This document shows positions 8,749 through 16,835 of a DNA stretch of 64,000 bases, in pieces. The stretch covers positions 1 to 64,000 of the forward strand of contig JAJDAH010000238.1 of assembly GCA_029261965.1 (NCBI GenBank). Direction: 5' to 3'. The DNA is from Polyangiaceae bacterium (GTDB taxonomy: Bacteria; Myxococcota_A; Polyangia; Polyangiales; Polyangiaceae). Position numbers and translations under genes: made by a program. The notes beneath the pieces are model-generated. The model had not been told where the DNA came from. It saw only the letters and a program-made list of their open reading frames with translations, and made no database searches. Numbering within the stretch: the first letter of the stretch is position 1; the number at the start of each line of letters is the position of its first letter.

Positions 8749-9510
8749 ATGGCTGCGGCACCTACTGACACGGATCCACGCGCCCGAGAGATCCTCGACC
8801 GAGCGGTCGAAGCCCACGGCGGCGCCGAAACCTGGACGAGAATGCGCGAGCTTCGCATCGAGCTGTCGATCGGCGGTCTCGCGCTCGCATCGAAGGGTTG
8901 CACGCCCGCGGCGATGCGACTGAAAACCCGCATCGACCCGAAGAGCGTGCGCGTCGAGATGGCCCCGTACCGAGGCGGCATCGCTCGCCTCGACGGATGG
9001 AAGGCCTCGGTGCTCGACCGCGACGGCAACGTGACCCACTCGCTCGACGTCGCACACGACGCCGAGGGTCAAACCGCGCTTCGCAGACTCTGGCAACCCG
9101 TGCACCACGTGTTTTTTTTCGGGTACGCGATCTGGAACTACGCCCTCACGCCCTGGCTACTGACGCAATCCGACATGCGGTCGACCGCGCTCGAGCCGCT
9201 GCCGTGGCGCGGAGCGATGCACGAGCGCGTTCGTGTGCGCTTTCCGGCCGACTTGCCCACCCACTGCCGAGAGCAAGACTTCTGGTTTGCCCCCGACGGC
9301 CGCCTGTCGCGCCTCGACTACACCGCTCATGTGTTGTCCCGCTTCGCCCACGGTGCCCACGAGGTCGACCGCTACGAGTTGTTCGACGGCGTTCCGTTCG
9401 CGACACGCAGGCGAGTCTGGGTTCGCCCAACCGCTGGAACCTTCGCGCTACGCGCGATCCCCGTGATGGCCGGCACGGTGCACCACGTCGAGTGGGACAG
9501 CGACGGCTGA
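8749..9510 (+). CDS. uncharacterised soluble protein
   Basis: 253 residues with no signal or membrane segment. It begins with a helical motif common to LolA-like sensor proteins (AREILDRAVEAHGGAETWTRMRELRIEL) and continues with beta-strand-rich sequence, a aromatic patch (VHHVFFFGYAIWNY) and a DFWFAPDGRLSRLDY segment. The overall pattern resembles LolA/LppX-type beta-barrel half-shells that bind lipids, but a signal peptide is missing, so I leave the function open. The 170-bp gap before it shows nothing recognisable. Confidence 0.65.
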   Translation: MAAAPTDTDPRAREILDRAVEAHGGAETWTRMRELRIELSIGGLALASKGCTPAAMRLKTRIDPKSVRVEMAPYRGGIARLDGWKASVLDRDGNVTHSLDVAHDAEGQTALRRLWQPVHHVFFFGYAIWNYALTPWLLTQSDMRSTALEPLPWRGAMHERVRVRFPADLPTHCREQDFWFAPDGRLSRLDYTAHVLSRFAHGAHEVDRYELFDGVPFATRRRVWVRPTAGTFALRAIPVMAGTVHHVEWDSDG

Positions 9511-9547
9511 GCGGTGCCGTACGAGCGCTCGTCGCTCGCACGAGTGG

Positions 9548-9931
9548 TCAGTTCAAGGCGTGCGGCATCGCCAGCGTGAACTGGGGGACTACGGCATCGA
9601 ACTCCGTACCGTCGTCGCGCACCATCTGGTAGGTGCCCTCCATCGAACCGACCGGCGTCGATAACGGGCAAAAGCTCGTGTACCGGAAGCCTTCGCCCGG
9701 TTCGAGTCGGGGTTGCTCGCCGACCACGCCGGGCCCGCGCACGTGCTCCTCGGTGCCGGTGCCGTCGGTGATGATCCAATGACGGGACACGAGCTTCGCC
9801 GGCGCGGTGCCTTCGTTCTCGATGGTCACGTTGTAGGCGAAGAAGAACTGCCGGGTCGCCGGATTGGAGCGGTTCGGAACGTATTCGGGGGTGACCGTGA
9901 TGTGGATCCCCTGGGTGGTGGCTTCGGGCAC
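9548..9931 (-). CDS. apaG: ApaG domain protein
   Basis: 127 residues from a GTG at 9931, close to the usual ApaG length of about 125. The frame stays open to 10201, but that part is antisense to the next gene and compositionally unlike ApaG. Typical segments are ITVTPEYVPNRS, FAYNVTIENEG, RHWIITDGTGTEEHVRGPGV and a Gly-rich turn VVGEQPRLEPGE, followed by YTSFCPLSTPVGSMEGTYQM. ApaG has an Ig-like fold; bacterial members are linked to Co/Mg tolerance, with no agreed biochemical role. The GTG start is inferred from family length; upstream Shine-Dalgarno support is weak. Confidence 0.85.
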   Translation of the reverse strand: MPEATTQGIHITVTPEYVPNRSNPATRQFFFAYNVTIENEGTAPAKLVSRHWIITDGTGTEEHVRGPGVVGEQPRLEPGEGFRYTSFCPLSTPVGSMEGTYQMVRDDGTEFDAVVPQFTLAMPHALN

Positions 9932-10022
9932 GCGCCACCAATACAGCGTCGTCCCCCTTTTGTGCAACGGGGCAACGTCCGCGTCGCTTGCAACAGGGAG
10001 GCGCTCAGCCCACGATCTCGGA

Positions 10023-10985
10023 ATGCGAACGAATACCTTTCCTCTAGTGGCCGTCGCTCTGTGTGCCCTCGGCTGCGGCCTGGGCGCCCTCGGTTGCTCC
10101 GACGAGGGCACCGGCGCCGACGGAGGCTCCGGCGGTAGCGCCGGGTCGAGCGCCGATGCCGCCCCCGAGCCATTTCCGGCACCGGTGCCCGACGACTGCA
10201 TTCAAGATGTCACGCCAGGGTTCCAACAGATCGTTTGCGACGAAATCCAGTTCGACCTCGCGGTGCCCGGCGTCTGCCTTCAGGAGGCATGCGGGCTCAT
10301 CTTCGACGTGCACGGGTTCGGCATGAACGGTGAGCTCGAGAACCTACATACGAACATGCAGCAGCTCGGCAACGGGGCGGGCTACATCGTCGTTCAGCCC
10401 AACGCGCCGGGAATGGTCCCTGCGACGAGCTGGAGCGAGGAGCACGACGCCATCGTGTTCGCGTTCATGGAGCGAGTCATCGCTGCCTACCACGTGGACG
10501 ACAGCCGGGTTCACTTCGGCGGCTACTCTCAGGGCGGCTTCATGACCTGGCGCTTCATCTGTGCGCACGCCGACGTCATCGCGTCGGCCGCGCCAATCGC
10601 GGCGGGCCAGCAGGCCGGGGACTGTCAAATCAGTGCCAGCCCCCGAGAGGTCGACATTTTTTACACTCACGGCACGACCGACGGCCTGGTGAATTTCTCC
10701 GGCGCGCCCCCCAAGCGCGACGCCGTGATCAGCGCCTACGGCCTAGCCCAGAGCGAGGTCGTGCAAACGAGCGCCGAGCACGAGTGGACGCGCTACGACA
10801 ACGACGACGGCACCGTCTTCGAATTCGTGCAGCACGATTGGGAGACCGACTTCGCGCTCGGCATGACGCCGCTTGCCGGGCACTGCTTCCCCGGCAGTGA
10901 TGAGTTCCTCGGGTGCGGCGCGAGCAACCCCTTCAATTGGGGGGAAACCGTCTTGCAGTTCTACATGGACCACCCGAGGCAATAG
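10023..10985 (+). CDS. PHB-depolymerase/esterase-like lipoprotein
   Basis: 320 residues from the ATG at 10023, which puts a signal peptide and lipobox (LGALGC) at the N-terminus. An Ala/Gly linker is short here. The catalytic domain shows an oxyanion-type HGFGMNGE segment, the nucleophile elbow GGYSQGG, an Asp in GTTDGLVNF and a His in AGHCFPGS, matching the secreted polyhydroxybutyrate-depolymerase/feruloyl-esterase (LpqC-like) superfamily. Two Cys near the start (CIQDVTPGFQQIVC) may form a disulfide. Expected to hydrolyse ester bonds of a polymer or xenobiotic outside the cell; the substrate is unknown. A terminator-like hairpin follows the stop. Confidence 0.8.
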   Translation: MRTNTFPLVAVALCALGCGLGALGCSDEGTGADGGSGGSAGSSADAAPEPFPAPVPDDCIQDVTPGFQQIVCDEIQFDLAVPGVCLQEACGLIFDVHGFGMNGELENLHTNMQQLGNGAGYIVVQPNAPGMVPATSWSEEHDAIVFAFMERVIAAYHVDDSRVHFGGYSQGGFMTWRFICAHADVIASAAPIAAGQQAGDCQISASPREVDIFYTHGTTDGLVNFSGAPPKRDAVISAYGLAQSEVVQTSAEHEWTRYDNDDGTVFEFVQHDWETDFALGMTPLAGHCFPGSDEFLGCGASNPFNWGETVLQFYMDHPRQ

Positions 10986-10986
10986 G

Positions 10987-11012
10987 GCGCCCTGTGGCGG
11001 GGTGCTTTTTTT
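10987..11012 (+). terminator. intrinsic terminator after esterase lipoprotein
   Basis: GCGCCC (10987-10992) pairs with GGGTGC (11000-11005, one G-T wobble) and is followed at once by seven T. The rest of the ~310-bp gap to 11294 holds only the hairpin at 11217-11240. Confidence 0.7.
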
Positions 11013-11216
11013 CGCTCCATCCGCTTCACATCTTCTCGCCGCCGACTCTTTACCCACGAGTGGCTAGCCTGGCCTCAAAACCAGGGAAAATGGGCAACGC
11101 CGTCATGTTCAATCGTGCGTGCTCGCGAACTCCGTGGGCACCGCGGTAGGCGACGTCCCCACGAGAAACGTGGACGGCGACCCACAGGCCCTGTACTTGG
11201 GACGGTGGCTCAATCC

Positions 11217-11240
11217 GTGCGCATCACGACCGATGCGCAC
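11217..11240. promoter_or_regulatory. perfect 9-bp inverted repeat upstream of lipoprotein gene
   Basis: GTGCGCATC (11217-11225) and GATGCGCAC (11232-11240) are exact inverted copies separated by ACGACC. The element ends 54 bp before the ATG at 11295 and has no T tract, so an operator or 5'-UTR hairpin is more likely than a terminator. Confidence 0.55.
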
Positions 11241-11294
11241 GAACACTGGTAAGCGCCATGCGAACCATGCGTGGCGAACAAGGGAGACGAGCAG

Positions 11295-12083
11295 ATGACC
11301 ATCAAATTAGGCATGCTTGGAGTAGCGATTTTGGCGCTGGGATGTTCGGACAGCGGGGGAAGCAGCGATGGAAGCGCCGGCGCGGGCGCGGGCGGCTCCG
11401 GCGGCGGAGGCACGAGCACGCAGACGGCCACCATCAGCGGGACCATCACCGAGTTCGCTGCCGACCCGGCGGCCGCACCAATTCCCATCGAGGGGGTGGA
11501 GGTCTGCCTGGACGGCTCCGGTGACTGCGTCACGACGGCCGCTAACGGCACCTATTCCTTGACTACGGAGCTGACCGACGGCCAGGAAGGCATGCTCACG
11601 CTCGTAAAGGCGGGTTACCTCGACGTGCTCTTGCCCAACACCGCCGAAACCAGCGCAGGCTCGGCTGTCACGGTCGACGCCGTCATGGGCTCGGACGCAC
11701 TCGTCGGCGCGTTCGCGATGATCCTGATGACGCCGTATCCGGCCCCAGACGTCGGAGTCTCCGCGATCATCGCATCCACGGACACGGGCCCCGACACACC
11801 GAACACGCCCCTGCCCGGCGTGACCTACGAGGTCGTCAGCGGCGGGGGCACACCCTACTTCGTCAGCGACCAGACGATCCCGGAAACGCCGGGGAGCGAG
11901 ACGGGCATGCTCGGTTGGGGCGGATTCTTCGCCATCCCGCCAGGTGAGGTCGAAGTGAAGTTCGGCGGGACCGCGACCAACTGCGTCGTCGGCGGCGGCT
12001 GGGAAGGCTCGGCTCCGGATCGAATCCGGATGCCGGTTCGGGGGGGCTTTCAGACCCAGACCACCATCCTCTGCCAACCCTGA
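11295..12083 (+). CDS. lipoprotein with carboxypeptidase-regulatory-like domain
   Basis: 262 residues from the ATG at 11295, preceded by AGGGAG. The signal ends in ILALGC (lipobox). After a short Gly/Ala linker, residues ~45-130 form a CarboxypepD_reg-like beta-sandwich pattern (SGTITEF, IEGVEVCLDG, TAANGTYSLTTEL, LVKAGYLDVL), typical of surface proteins that carry such Ig-like modules. The C-terminal half is unassigned and ends with a Cys pair that may be disulfide-bonded. Presumably a surface structural or binding protein. It is convergent with the ABC1 kinase gene. Confidence 0.75.
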   Translation: MTIKLGMLGVAILALGCSDSGGSSDGSAGAGAGGSGGGGTSTQTATISGTITEFAADPAAAPIPIEGVEVCLDGSGDCVTTAANGTYSLTTELTDGQEGMLTLVKAGYLDVLLPNTAETSAGSAVTVDAVMGSDALVGAFAMILMTPYPAPDVGVSAIIASTDTGPDTPNTPLPGVTYEVVSGGGTPYFVSDQTIPETPGSETGMLGWGGFFAIPPGEVEVKFGGTATNCVVGGGWEGSAPDRIRMPVRGGFQTQTTILCQP

Positions 12084-12097
12084 TCGGCACACGACGA

Positions 12098-12132
12098 GGG
12101 CGCCCGGGACTCGATGTGAGGCCTGGGCGCCC
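12098..12132. terminator. strong hairpin between convergent genes
   Basis: GGGCGCCCGGG (12098-12108) pairs with CCTGGGCGCCC (12122-12132) with one wobble and a 13-nt loop. It sits between the lipoprotein stop (12083) and the stop of the convergent ABC1 kinase (12192), so it could end transcription in both directions. There is no T tract. Confidence 0.6.
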
Positions 12133-12191
12133 GCCGCCGATCCGCACGAAGCCGGACGGCGACGTGTTTGTGGCGGGCGCCTCGCGGCCGT

Positions 12192-13502
12192 CTACTGCAA
12201 CTGCCGGGCAGGTTTGGTCGGCGACTCGATGGCCGCGCGCCACATGTCTGGCCACGCGCCGGTCGCTCCGAGGTGAGCGAGTACTGAATTCATGCCCCAC
12301 TGCAAGCGGTTCAAGAACAGCCATTCCGGTGGCATGCCGATCTTCATCTTGTTGGGGTTGTCGAAGATCATCAGATCGTAGCTCTCCTTCACGTACTCGT
12401 GCGTGTACTGGAAGGGCTCCTTCTGCGTGAACGGCCGATAGAGGTACTTCATCACCGACCATTGGTAGTCCCAGTCGAACCCCTTCTCCTTCGCGATCAA
12501 CCCGAGCTCGGTGAAGCCTTCTCGAAATCCCGGCTCGTTCCCCAACACCACCGCCAGCGCCAGGCGTTTCCACCCATCGATCATCTTCGGATCGAAGTGA
12601 CGCACGCAACCGTAGTCGAGAAACGTCACGCGCCCGCCGTCACCGAACAGATAGTTCCCCGGATGCGGATCCGCGTTGTAGACGCATCGACCGAACAAGG
12701 AATTGAAGCACGTCCCGAAGATCGTTTCACCCGCCGAATCCTTGTGAGTCTGCTGCGCAGATTCGCAGAACGGGTAGAAGCTCGTCGCCTCGACCAGCTC
12801 CGACGTGAGGACTCGCCTCGAGCTGTGTGACTCGACGACCTCGGGAACGTGCGCTCGCGGGTCATCGGCAAACAGGTTCCTGAAAAATGTCTGGTTCTTC
12901 GCCTCGGCCACGTAGTCGCACTCCGCCAGAGTGCGCTCCCGAAGCTCGTCGGCCACTGCCCCACCATCCACCGGCGTGCCCATCGTCGACATCCGCGTCA
13001 GAAAACGCATCGTCTCGAGATCGCTTCCGAGCAACTCCTCGATCTCCGGGTACTGAACCTTCACCGCGACCTTGCGGCCGTCGAGGCGAGCCCGATGGAC
13101 TTGGCCTATCGACGCGGCGGCGAACGGCTCTTCTTCGAACCCGTCGAACGCCTCGTGCGGGGACGAGCCAAGCTCCGACTGGACGACTTCCGCCACCCGA
13201 TCGAACGCCATCGCCGTGCTGTTGGCTTGAAGCTGCGTGAGCACCCGCTGGGCCTGCGGCGGCAAGGCACCGGGCATGTAGCTCGCCATCTGGCCGAACT
13301 TCATCACGAGCCCCTTGAGCGTGCTCATTTGCTCGACGAGCTGACTGGCGGCCGCCACGGCCTTCTGCTCGTCGACGACCGGTGCTCCGTTGAGGCCGAC
13401 GGATTTCTTGAGGTAGCTGACCCCGACCTTCGACGCGAGCTTTGCCGTCACCAGCGTGCGCTTTCGAAAACCCCGGGCGAGTCGTTGCAATGGCTCAGTC
13501 AT
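12192..13502 (-). CDS. ABC1/UbiB/ADCK-family atypical kinase
   Basis: 436 residues from the ATG at 13502. Family motifs are in order: KFGQMASYM (KxGQ), the Ala-rich loop AAASIGQVHRA, the Lys of VAVKVQYP, NADPHPGNYL and LDYGCVRHF, the last with DYG for DFG. These proteins bind ATP and support quinone biosynthesis (UbiB) or lipid homeostasis; direct protein kinase activity is generally doubted. The start overlaps the stop of the upstream TetR gene as ATGA, so translation is coupled and the kinase is almost certainly controlled by that repressor. The context gives no ubiquinone genes. Confidence 0.9.
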   Translation of the reverse strand: MTEPLQRLARGFRKRTLVTAKLASKVGVSYLKKSVGLNGAPVVDEQKAVAAASQLVEQMSTLKGLVMKFGQMASYMPGALPPQAQRVLTQLQANSTAMAFDRVAEVVQSELGSSPHEAFDGFEEEPFAAASIGQVHRARLDGRKVAVKVQYPEIEELLGSDLETMRFLTRMSTMGTPVDGGAVADELRERTLAECDYVAEAKNQTFFRNLFADDPRAHVPEVVESHSSRRVLTSELVEATSFYPFCESAQQTHKDSAGETIFGTCFNSLFGRCVYNADPHPGNYLFGDGGRVTFLDYGCVRHFDPKMIDGWKRLALAVVLGNEPGFREGFTELGLIAKEKGFDWDYQWSVMKYLYRPFTQKEPFQYTHEYVKESYDLMIFDNPNKMKIGMPPEWLFLNRLQWGMNSVLAHLGATGAWPDMWRAAIESPTKPARQLQ

Positions 13503-14140
13503 ATTTGCTCTCCATTCTTCGCTCCAATTCCCCGAATTAGCGTCTCGAGCGAGTGCCGAAGCGTCGCGACGGCCACCTCCCGAGTGTCGAGCCCCCCGCC
13601 GAGCCACGACATCAAGCAGAACGCGTAGGTGCCAAAAAGCTGATACGCCGCCGGGAACGCGGCGACGTCCTCGGCCACTTCTCCACGCCCCTTCGCAGCT
13701 TCGATGACCGACGACACCTCACCGAGGAAACCCACCGTCATGTCACTCATGCGCTCGCGGTTCTCGCGGTCCAGAAACAGGAGCTCCTTCACGAACACGC
13801 GCGCGAGATCGGGGTCCTCCGCGTAGTAGTCGTAGAACGGCGTGAAGGCGTGCATGAGCTGGTCCACGAGCGGGGCGTGCTCGGGCACGCTGGCGACCGC
13901 CTCGACCCGAACCGCGTTGATGTCCTCGTGAAAAATGTGGCAGAGCAGATCGATCTTCTCGGGGAAGTACACGAACACCGTGCCCACCCCGACCGAAGCC
14001 CGCTTCGCGATCTGACGAGTCGTCGTCGCGGAGTAGCCCTGCTTCTTGAAAAGCGCGCGCCCAGCGCGGACGATTCTGTCAATCTTCTCCCGCTTGTTCC
14101 GCTCCCGGAGGCCTTCTTGAGCTTGCTCAATTTTGAGCAT
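13499..14140 (-). CDS. TetR-family transcriptional regulator
   Basis: 213 residues. The N-terminal HTH is clear (IVRAGRALFKKQGYSATTTRQIAKRASVGVGTVFVYF), with a helical ligand-binding C-terminal domain. It is first in an operon with the ABC1 kinase (4-bp overlap). The start codon lies inside one of two neighbouring palindromes and directly behind a sigma70-like -10, so the mRNA is probably leaderless and self-repressed. The ligand is unknown; fatty-acyl or quinone-like compounds would fit the partner gene but this is speculation. Confidence 0.92.
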   Translation of the reverse strand: MLKIEQAQEGLRERNKREKIDRIVRAGRALFKKQGYSATTTRQIAKRASVGVGTVFVYFPEKIDLLCHIFHEDINAVRVEAVASVPEHAPLVDQLMHAFTPFYDYYAEDPDLARVFVKELLFLDRENRERMSDMTVGFLGEVSSVIEAAKGRGEVAEDVAAFPAAYQLFGTYAFCLMSWLGGGLDTREVAVATLRHSLETLIRGIGAKNGEQI

Positions 14141-14175
14141 GCTCAGTATATTGGCACTGGGATTTCAGCTGTCAA
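14117..14175 (-). promoter_or_regulatory. promoter and paired operator-like palindromes of the TetR-ABC1 operon
   Basis: On the minus strand TTGACA (14175-14170) is followed after 19 bp by TATACT (14150-14145), placing transcription start at about the ATG (14140). Two palindromes overlap the region: TTGAGC-AT-GCTCAG (14133-14146), spanning the -10 edge and start codon, and TTGAGC-TT-GCTCAA (14117-14130), inside the first codons. Their centres are 16 bp apart. The arrangement fits autorepression. Confidence 0.7.
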
Positions 14176-14320
14176 GTGCCCTCGGTTGGATGGAGGCGGG
14201 CGCCCCGGGCGTGATTCTCGTCAGGCTTCCCCCCGCGTCCCGCCGACGTTCACCGAGATCGCACGAGCCGCCCACGCCGCTTGAGCGCGCCTACGCACAG
14301 ACCCGCGCTGCCTCGACCGT

Positions 14321-14764
14321 TCAGGTGCCCTTCATCATCTCGGTGTACCGCCGCTGCATTTCCTCCGGCGTGACCTCTTCGATCGAGCTTCCGATGTTCC
14401 ATTCGTGGCCGAACGGGTCGCGTACTGTGCCGGACCGTTCGCCGTAGAACTGGTCGGCGGCAGGACGAACGACCTCCGCCCCTGCCGCCACGGCGCTGGC
14501 AATCGTCTTGTCGGCATCCTCCACGTGGAGGTGCAGCGTCACGCTGGTTCCTCCGATGGTTTTGGGCCCGCGGACGCCGTACTCCGGAAACTCGTCGGAA
14601 AGCATGAGCGTCCCGCACCCGAAGTCGAGCTCGGCGTGCCCGATGCGGCCGCTCGGCTCGACGAGGCGAAACTTTTCGGTGACGCCGAAGGCTCGAATGT
14701 AAAAGTCGAGCGCCCGGCCCGCGTCGTCGACTCTCAGATAGGCGAACAATTCGTGAATCTTCAT
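14321..14764 (-). CDS. VOC/glyoxalase-fold protein
   Basis: 147 residues from the ATG at 14764. It has the paired beta-alpha-beta-beta-beta layout of vicinal-oxygen-chelate proteins: AYLRVDDAGRALDFYIRAFG, IGHAELDFGCGTLMLSDE, TVTLHLHVEDADK and FYGERSGTVRDPFGHEWNIG. The last segment and the C-terminal EEMQRRY tail match the PhnB-like/bleomycin-resistance-type subgroup often annotated as VOC family protein. Metal-binding His and Glu are present (H in the first half, HEW in the second). Substrate unknown. It lies 55 bp downstream of the AraC gene on the same strand and is probably in its operon. Confidence 0.85.
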   Translation of the reverse strand: MKIHELFAYLRVDDAGRALDFYIRAFGVTEKFRLVEPSGRIGHAELDFGCGTLMLSDEFPEYGVRGPKTIGGTSVTLHLHVEDADKTIASAVAAGAEVVRPAADQFYGERSGTVRDPFGHEWNIGSSIEEVTPEEMQRRYTEMMKGT

Positions 14765-14819
14765 GGTGGGCATATTCTGGCGCACCATACGGGGCGGCGT
14801 CTTGGACGAAATTGAACCC

Positions 14820-15659
14820 TCAGCCTCGCACGAGCGCCACGGGAACGTGGTTCGGCGAGCTCGGCCCGATGGCTCGGTATGCCCCGGGAGAAATGCCCGC
14901 CATCTCGCGAAATTCGCGATTGAAATGAGGCTGATCGAAGTAGCCGGAATCGACGGCGACACGAGCCGTTGGGGCATCGCCCCGCGCCAAATGCACGAGT
15001 GCCTGCTGAAACCGTCGTACGCGGCAGAACCGCTTCGGCGTCAGGCCGATCTGCCGACTGAACAAGGTGACGAACCGCCGGTGGCTCAGCCCGGTCTCGT
15101 CCACCACGTCGCGGATGGGGACGGCGCCGCTGAACCGCTCGAGCGCGTACGCCACAGCCGGATGGACGCCGCGCACACGTGGCAACCTTTGGCCGAGAAA
15201 TCGTTCGAGCACGTCCAGCCGCTGAGCGGGATCGCCCGTGTCGCGAAGCTCGTCGACGAGCTCCCTCGTCTGCGCGCCCCACAAGGCATCGACGCTGGTG
15301 TGGGAGCCGGCGAGCTCATCCACCGGAACCCCGAACAGGATCGCCGCGGCACCTGATTCGAGCTGCGCACCGACCGACGCCACCGGCGCCGAAACGTCCC
15401 GGAGGTAAGCGTGGGTCCTCGGCCCACCAACGATCGCGCGGTCGAAGCTGCGCCCTACGGTGTCGTCGCCGTCGCGATAGATCTTGAGCGCCGGACCCTC
15501 GAGACGAATCGCCAAGTGCGAGTTGCCGGTGGGCAGGACTCTCTCCCTCGAACCGCTCTCCCTCGAACCGCTCGGTTCCTGTCGTAGATCGATGGATGAC
15601 GCCCAGAGTCGACTGACAAACGGCCGGAGCGCGGGACGCGGGGCACGAGTGAAAAGCAT
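14820..15659 (-). CDS. AraC-family transcriptional regulator
   Basis: 279 residues. The C-terminal ~100 residues carry two HTH motifs of the AraC type (IRDVVDETGLSHRRFVTLFS and ARVAVDSGYFDQPHFNREFR, ending GISPGAYR). The N-terminal domain resembles the DUF6597-like sensor of regulators paired with small enzymes (RLWASSIDLRQE, VLPTGNSHLAIRL, GGPRTHAYL). A 15-bp tandem repeat (15541-15570) encodes the doubled GSRE- motif near residue 33. It is followed by the VOC gene, a likely target or co-transcribed partner. Confidence 0.9.
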   Translation of the reverse strand: MLFTRAPRPALRPFVSRLWASSIDLRQEPSGSRESGSRERVLPTGNSHLAIRLEGPALKIYRDGDDTVGRSFDRAIVGGPRTHAYLRDVSAPVASVGAQLESGAAAILFGVPVDELAGSHTSVDALWGAQTRELVDELRDTGDPAQRLDVLERFLGQRLPRVRGVHPAVAYALERFSGAVPIRDVVDETGLSHRRFVTLFSRQIGLTPKRFCRVRRFQQALVHLARGDAPTARVAVDSGYFDQPHFNREFREMAGISPGAYRAIGPSSPNHVPVALVRG

Positions 15660-15716
15660 CGGCGGAAGATTGTAGCTGGGTTCGCCGGCGGGGGGGGTCG
15701 GAGGGCAAGAATCACC

Positions 15717-16511
15717 GTGGGTCGATCGATGGGGGTATCGATGGGGGTGGAGTTGATCAGTAACCCCGCCAAATGGTCGAATTTCGACTATCTATGGTGG
15801 CGTACCGCCGCCATGAACGACCCCGCGACAGGCTTCGTCTTCTACTTCGTGTTCTTGGTCTCCACGACCTTGCACGAAGCAGCGCACGCCTGGGCCGCCA
15901 AGCGAGGAGGCGATCTGACGGCCTACGAGGGTGGGCAGGTTTCGGTCGACCCGATACCTCACATCAAACGGGAGCCTTTCGGCATGGTCGTGCTTCCGAT
16001 CCTCACCGTGGTCCTGTCCGGATGGCCGATCGGCTACGCCAGCGCACCCTACGACCGCGAGTGGGCTCGCGAGCATCCGAATCGCGCCGCGTGGATGTCG
16101 CTGGCCGGTCCGGCCGCGAACATCGCCCTCGTCATCGTCGCCGCCCTCTTGATTCGCCTCGGGATGTCCCTCGACATCTTCCATCCACCCGAGGCCATCA
16201 ACTTCGGGAAGATCACGGCGTCCGATGTGTCGTCGGCCTGGAACTCCGCAGGCTTCTTGCTCGGGGCGTTCTTCTCTCTCAACCTGCTTCTCTTCGTGTT
16301 CAACATGTTCCCCGTTCCCCCACTCGACGGTAGCGGCGCGCTCCCGCTCTTGCTGAGTCGCTCGGCGGGGGAAAGGTGGAGCCGGTTCATCGAGCAACCC
16401 ATGCTCGGAATGATCGGCATCCTCATCGCGTGGCAGCTCTTCGACGAGATTTTCACGCCGGTTTTTTTCGCGTCGCTGGCGTTGCTCTATCCAGAAGTGT
16501 CCTACGGTTGA
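15717..16511 (+). CDS. M50-type site-2 protease-like membrane metalloprotease
   Basis: 264 residues from a GTG at 15717 with GGAGG ten bases upstream; ATGs at 15729, 15741 and 15813 are alternatives and the last may be the ancestral start. The zinc motif HEAAH lies in the first membrane helix (STTLHEAAHAWAAK) and the second metal-ligand motif is FPVPPLDGSG. At least four more hydrophobic helices are visible. Members cut transmembrane segments in regulated proteolysis or are of unknown role. It is divergent from the AraC gene and followed after 11 bp by a small lipoprotein gene. Confidence 0.85.
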   Translation: MGRSMGVSMGVELISNPAKWSNFDYLWWRTAAMNDPATGFVFYFVFLVSTTLHEAAHAWAAKRGGDLTAYEGGQVSVDPIPHIKREPFGMVVLPILTVVLSGWPIGYASAPYDREWAREHPNRAAWMSLAGPAANIALVIVAALLIRLGMSLDIFHPPEAINFGKITASDVSSAWNSAGFLLGAFFSLNLLLFVFNMFPVPPLDGSGALPLLLSRSAGERWSRFIEQPMLGMIGILIAWQLFDEIFTPVFFASLALLYPEVSYG

Positions 16512-16522
16512 GGCGAGCCGAA

Positions 16523-16819
16523 ATGTTGGTACTGCCGCTCCTCATCTCCTTGCTGCTCGCGGGCTGCGGTGGAGCCACGAGCGACGAGAGAGTCGACGAA
16601 GGCGCCGAGCGAGCCGACGCGGGCGGCGGCGACACCTGCACGATCGGGGAAAGCACCGGCCATCCTCATGGATGCGACTTCGAGTGCTTGGGCACGAGCG
16701 CCACGTGCTTCGTCGCCAACTCGGCCCCGTTCATCTGCAACTGTGACGACGTCTCGGACAGCTTTCGGACGGACACCTGCCCACCGTCGCAGAAGCAACT
16801 CTTGGCCACGTGCCGTTAG
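16523..16819 (+). CDS. small Cys-rich lipoprotein
   Basis: 98 residues from the ATG at 16523. The signal ISLLLAGC ends in a lipobox Cys. The ~75-residue mature part has nine more Cys in an EGF-like pattern (CTIGESTGHPHGCDFEC, CFVANSAPFICNCDD). No family is recognised. The start is 12 bases behind the site-2 protease stop, so the two are probably co-transcribed. Confidence 0.65.
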   Translation: MLVLPLLISLLLAGCGGATSDERVDEGAERADAGGGDTCTIGESTGHPHGCDFECLGTSATCFVANSAPFICNCDDVSDSFRTDTCPPSQKQLLATCR

Positions 16820-16835
16820 TTTTTGAGACGGACCT

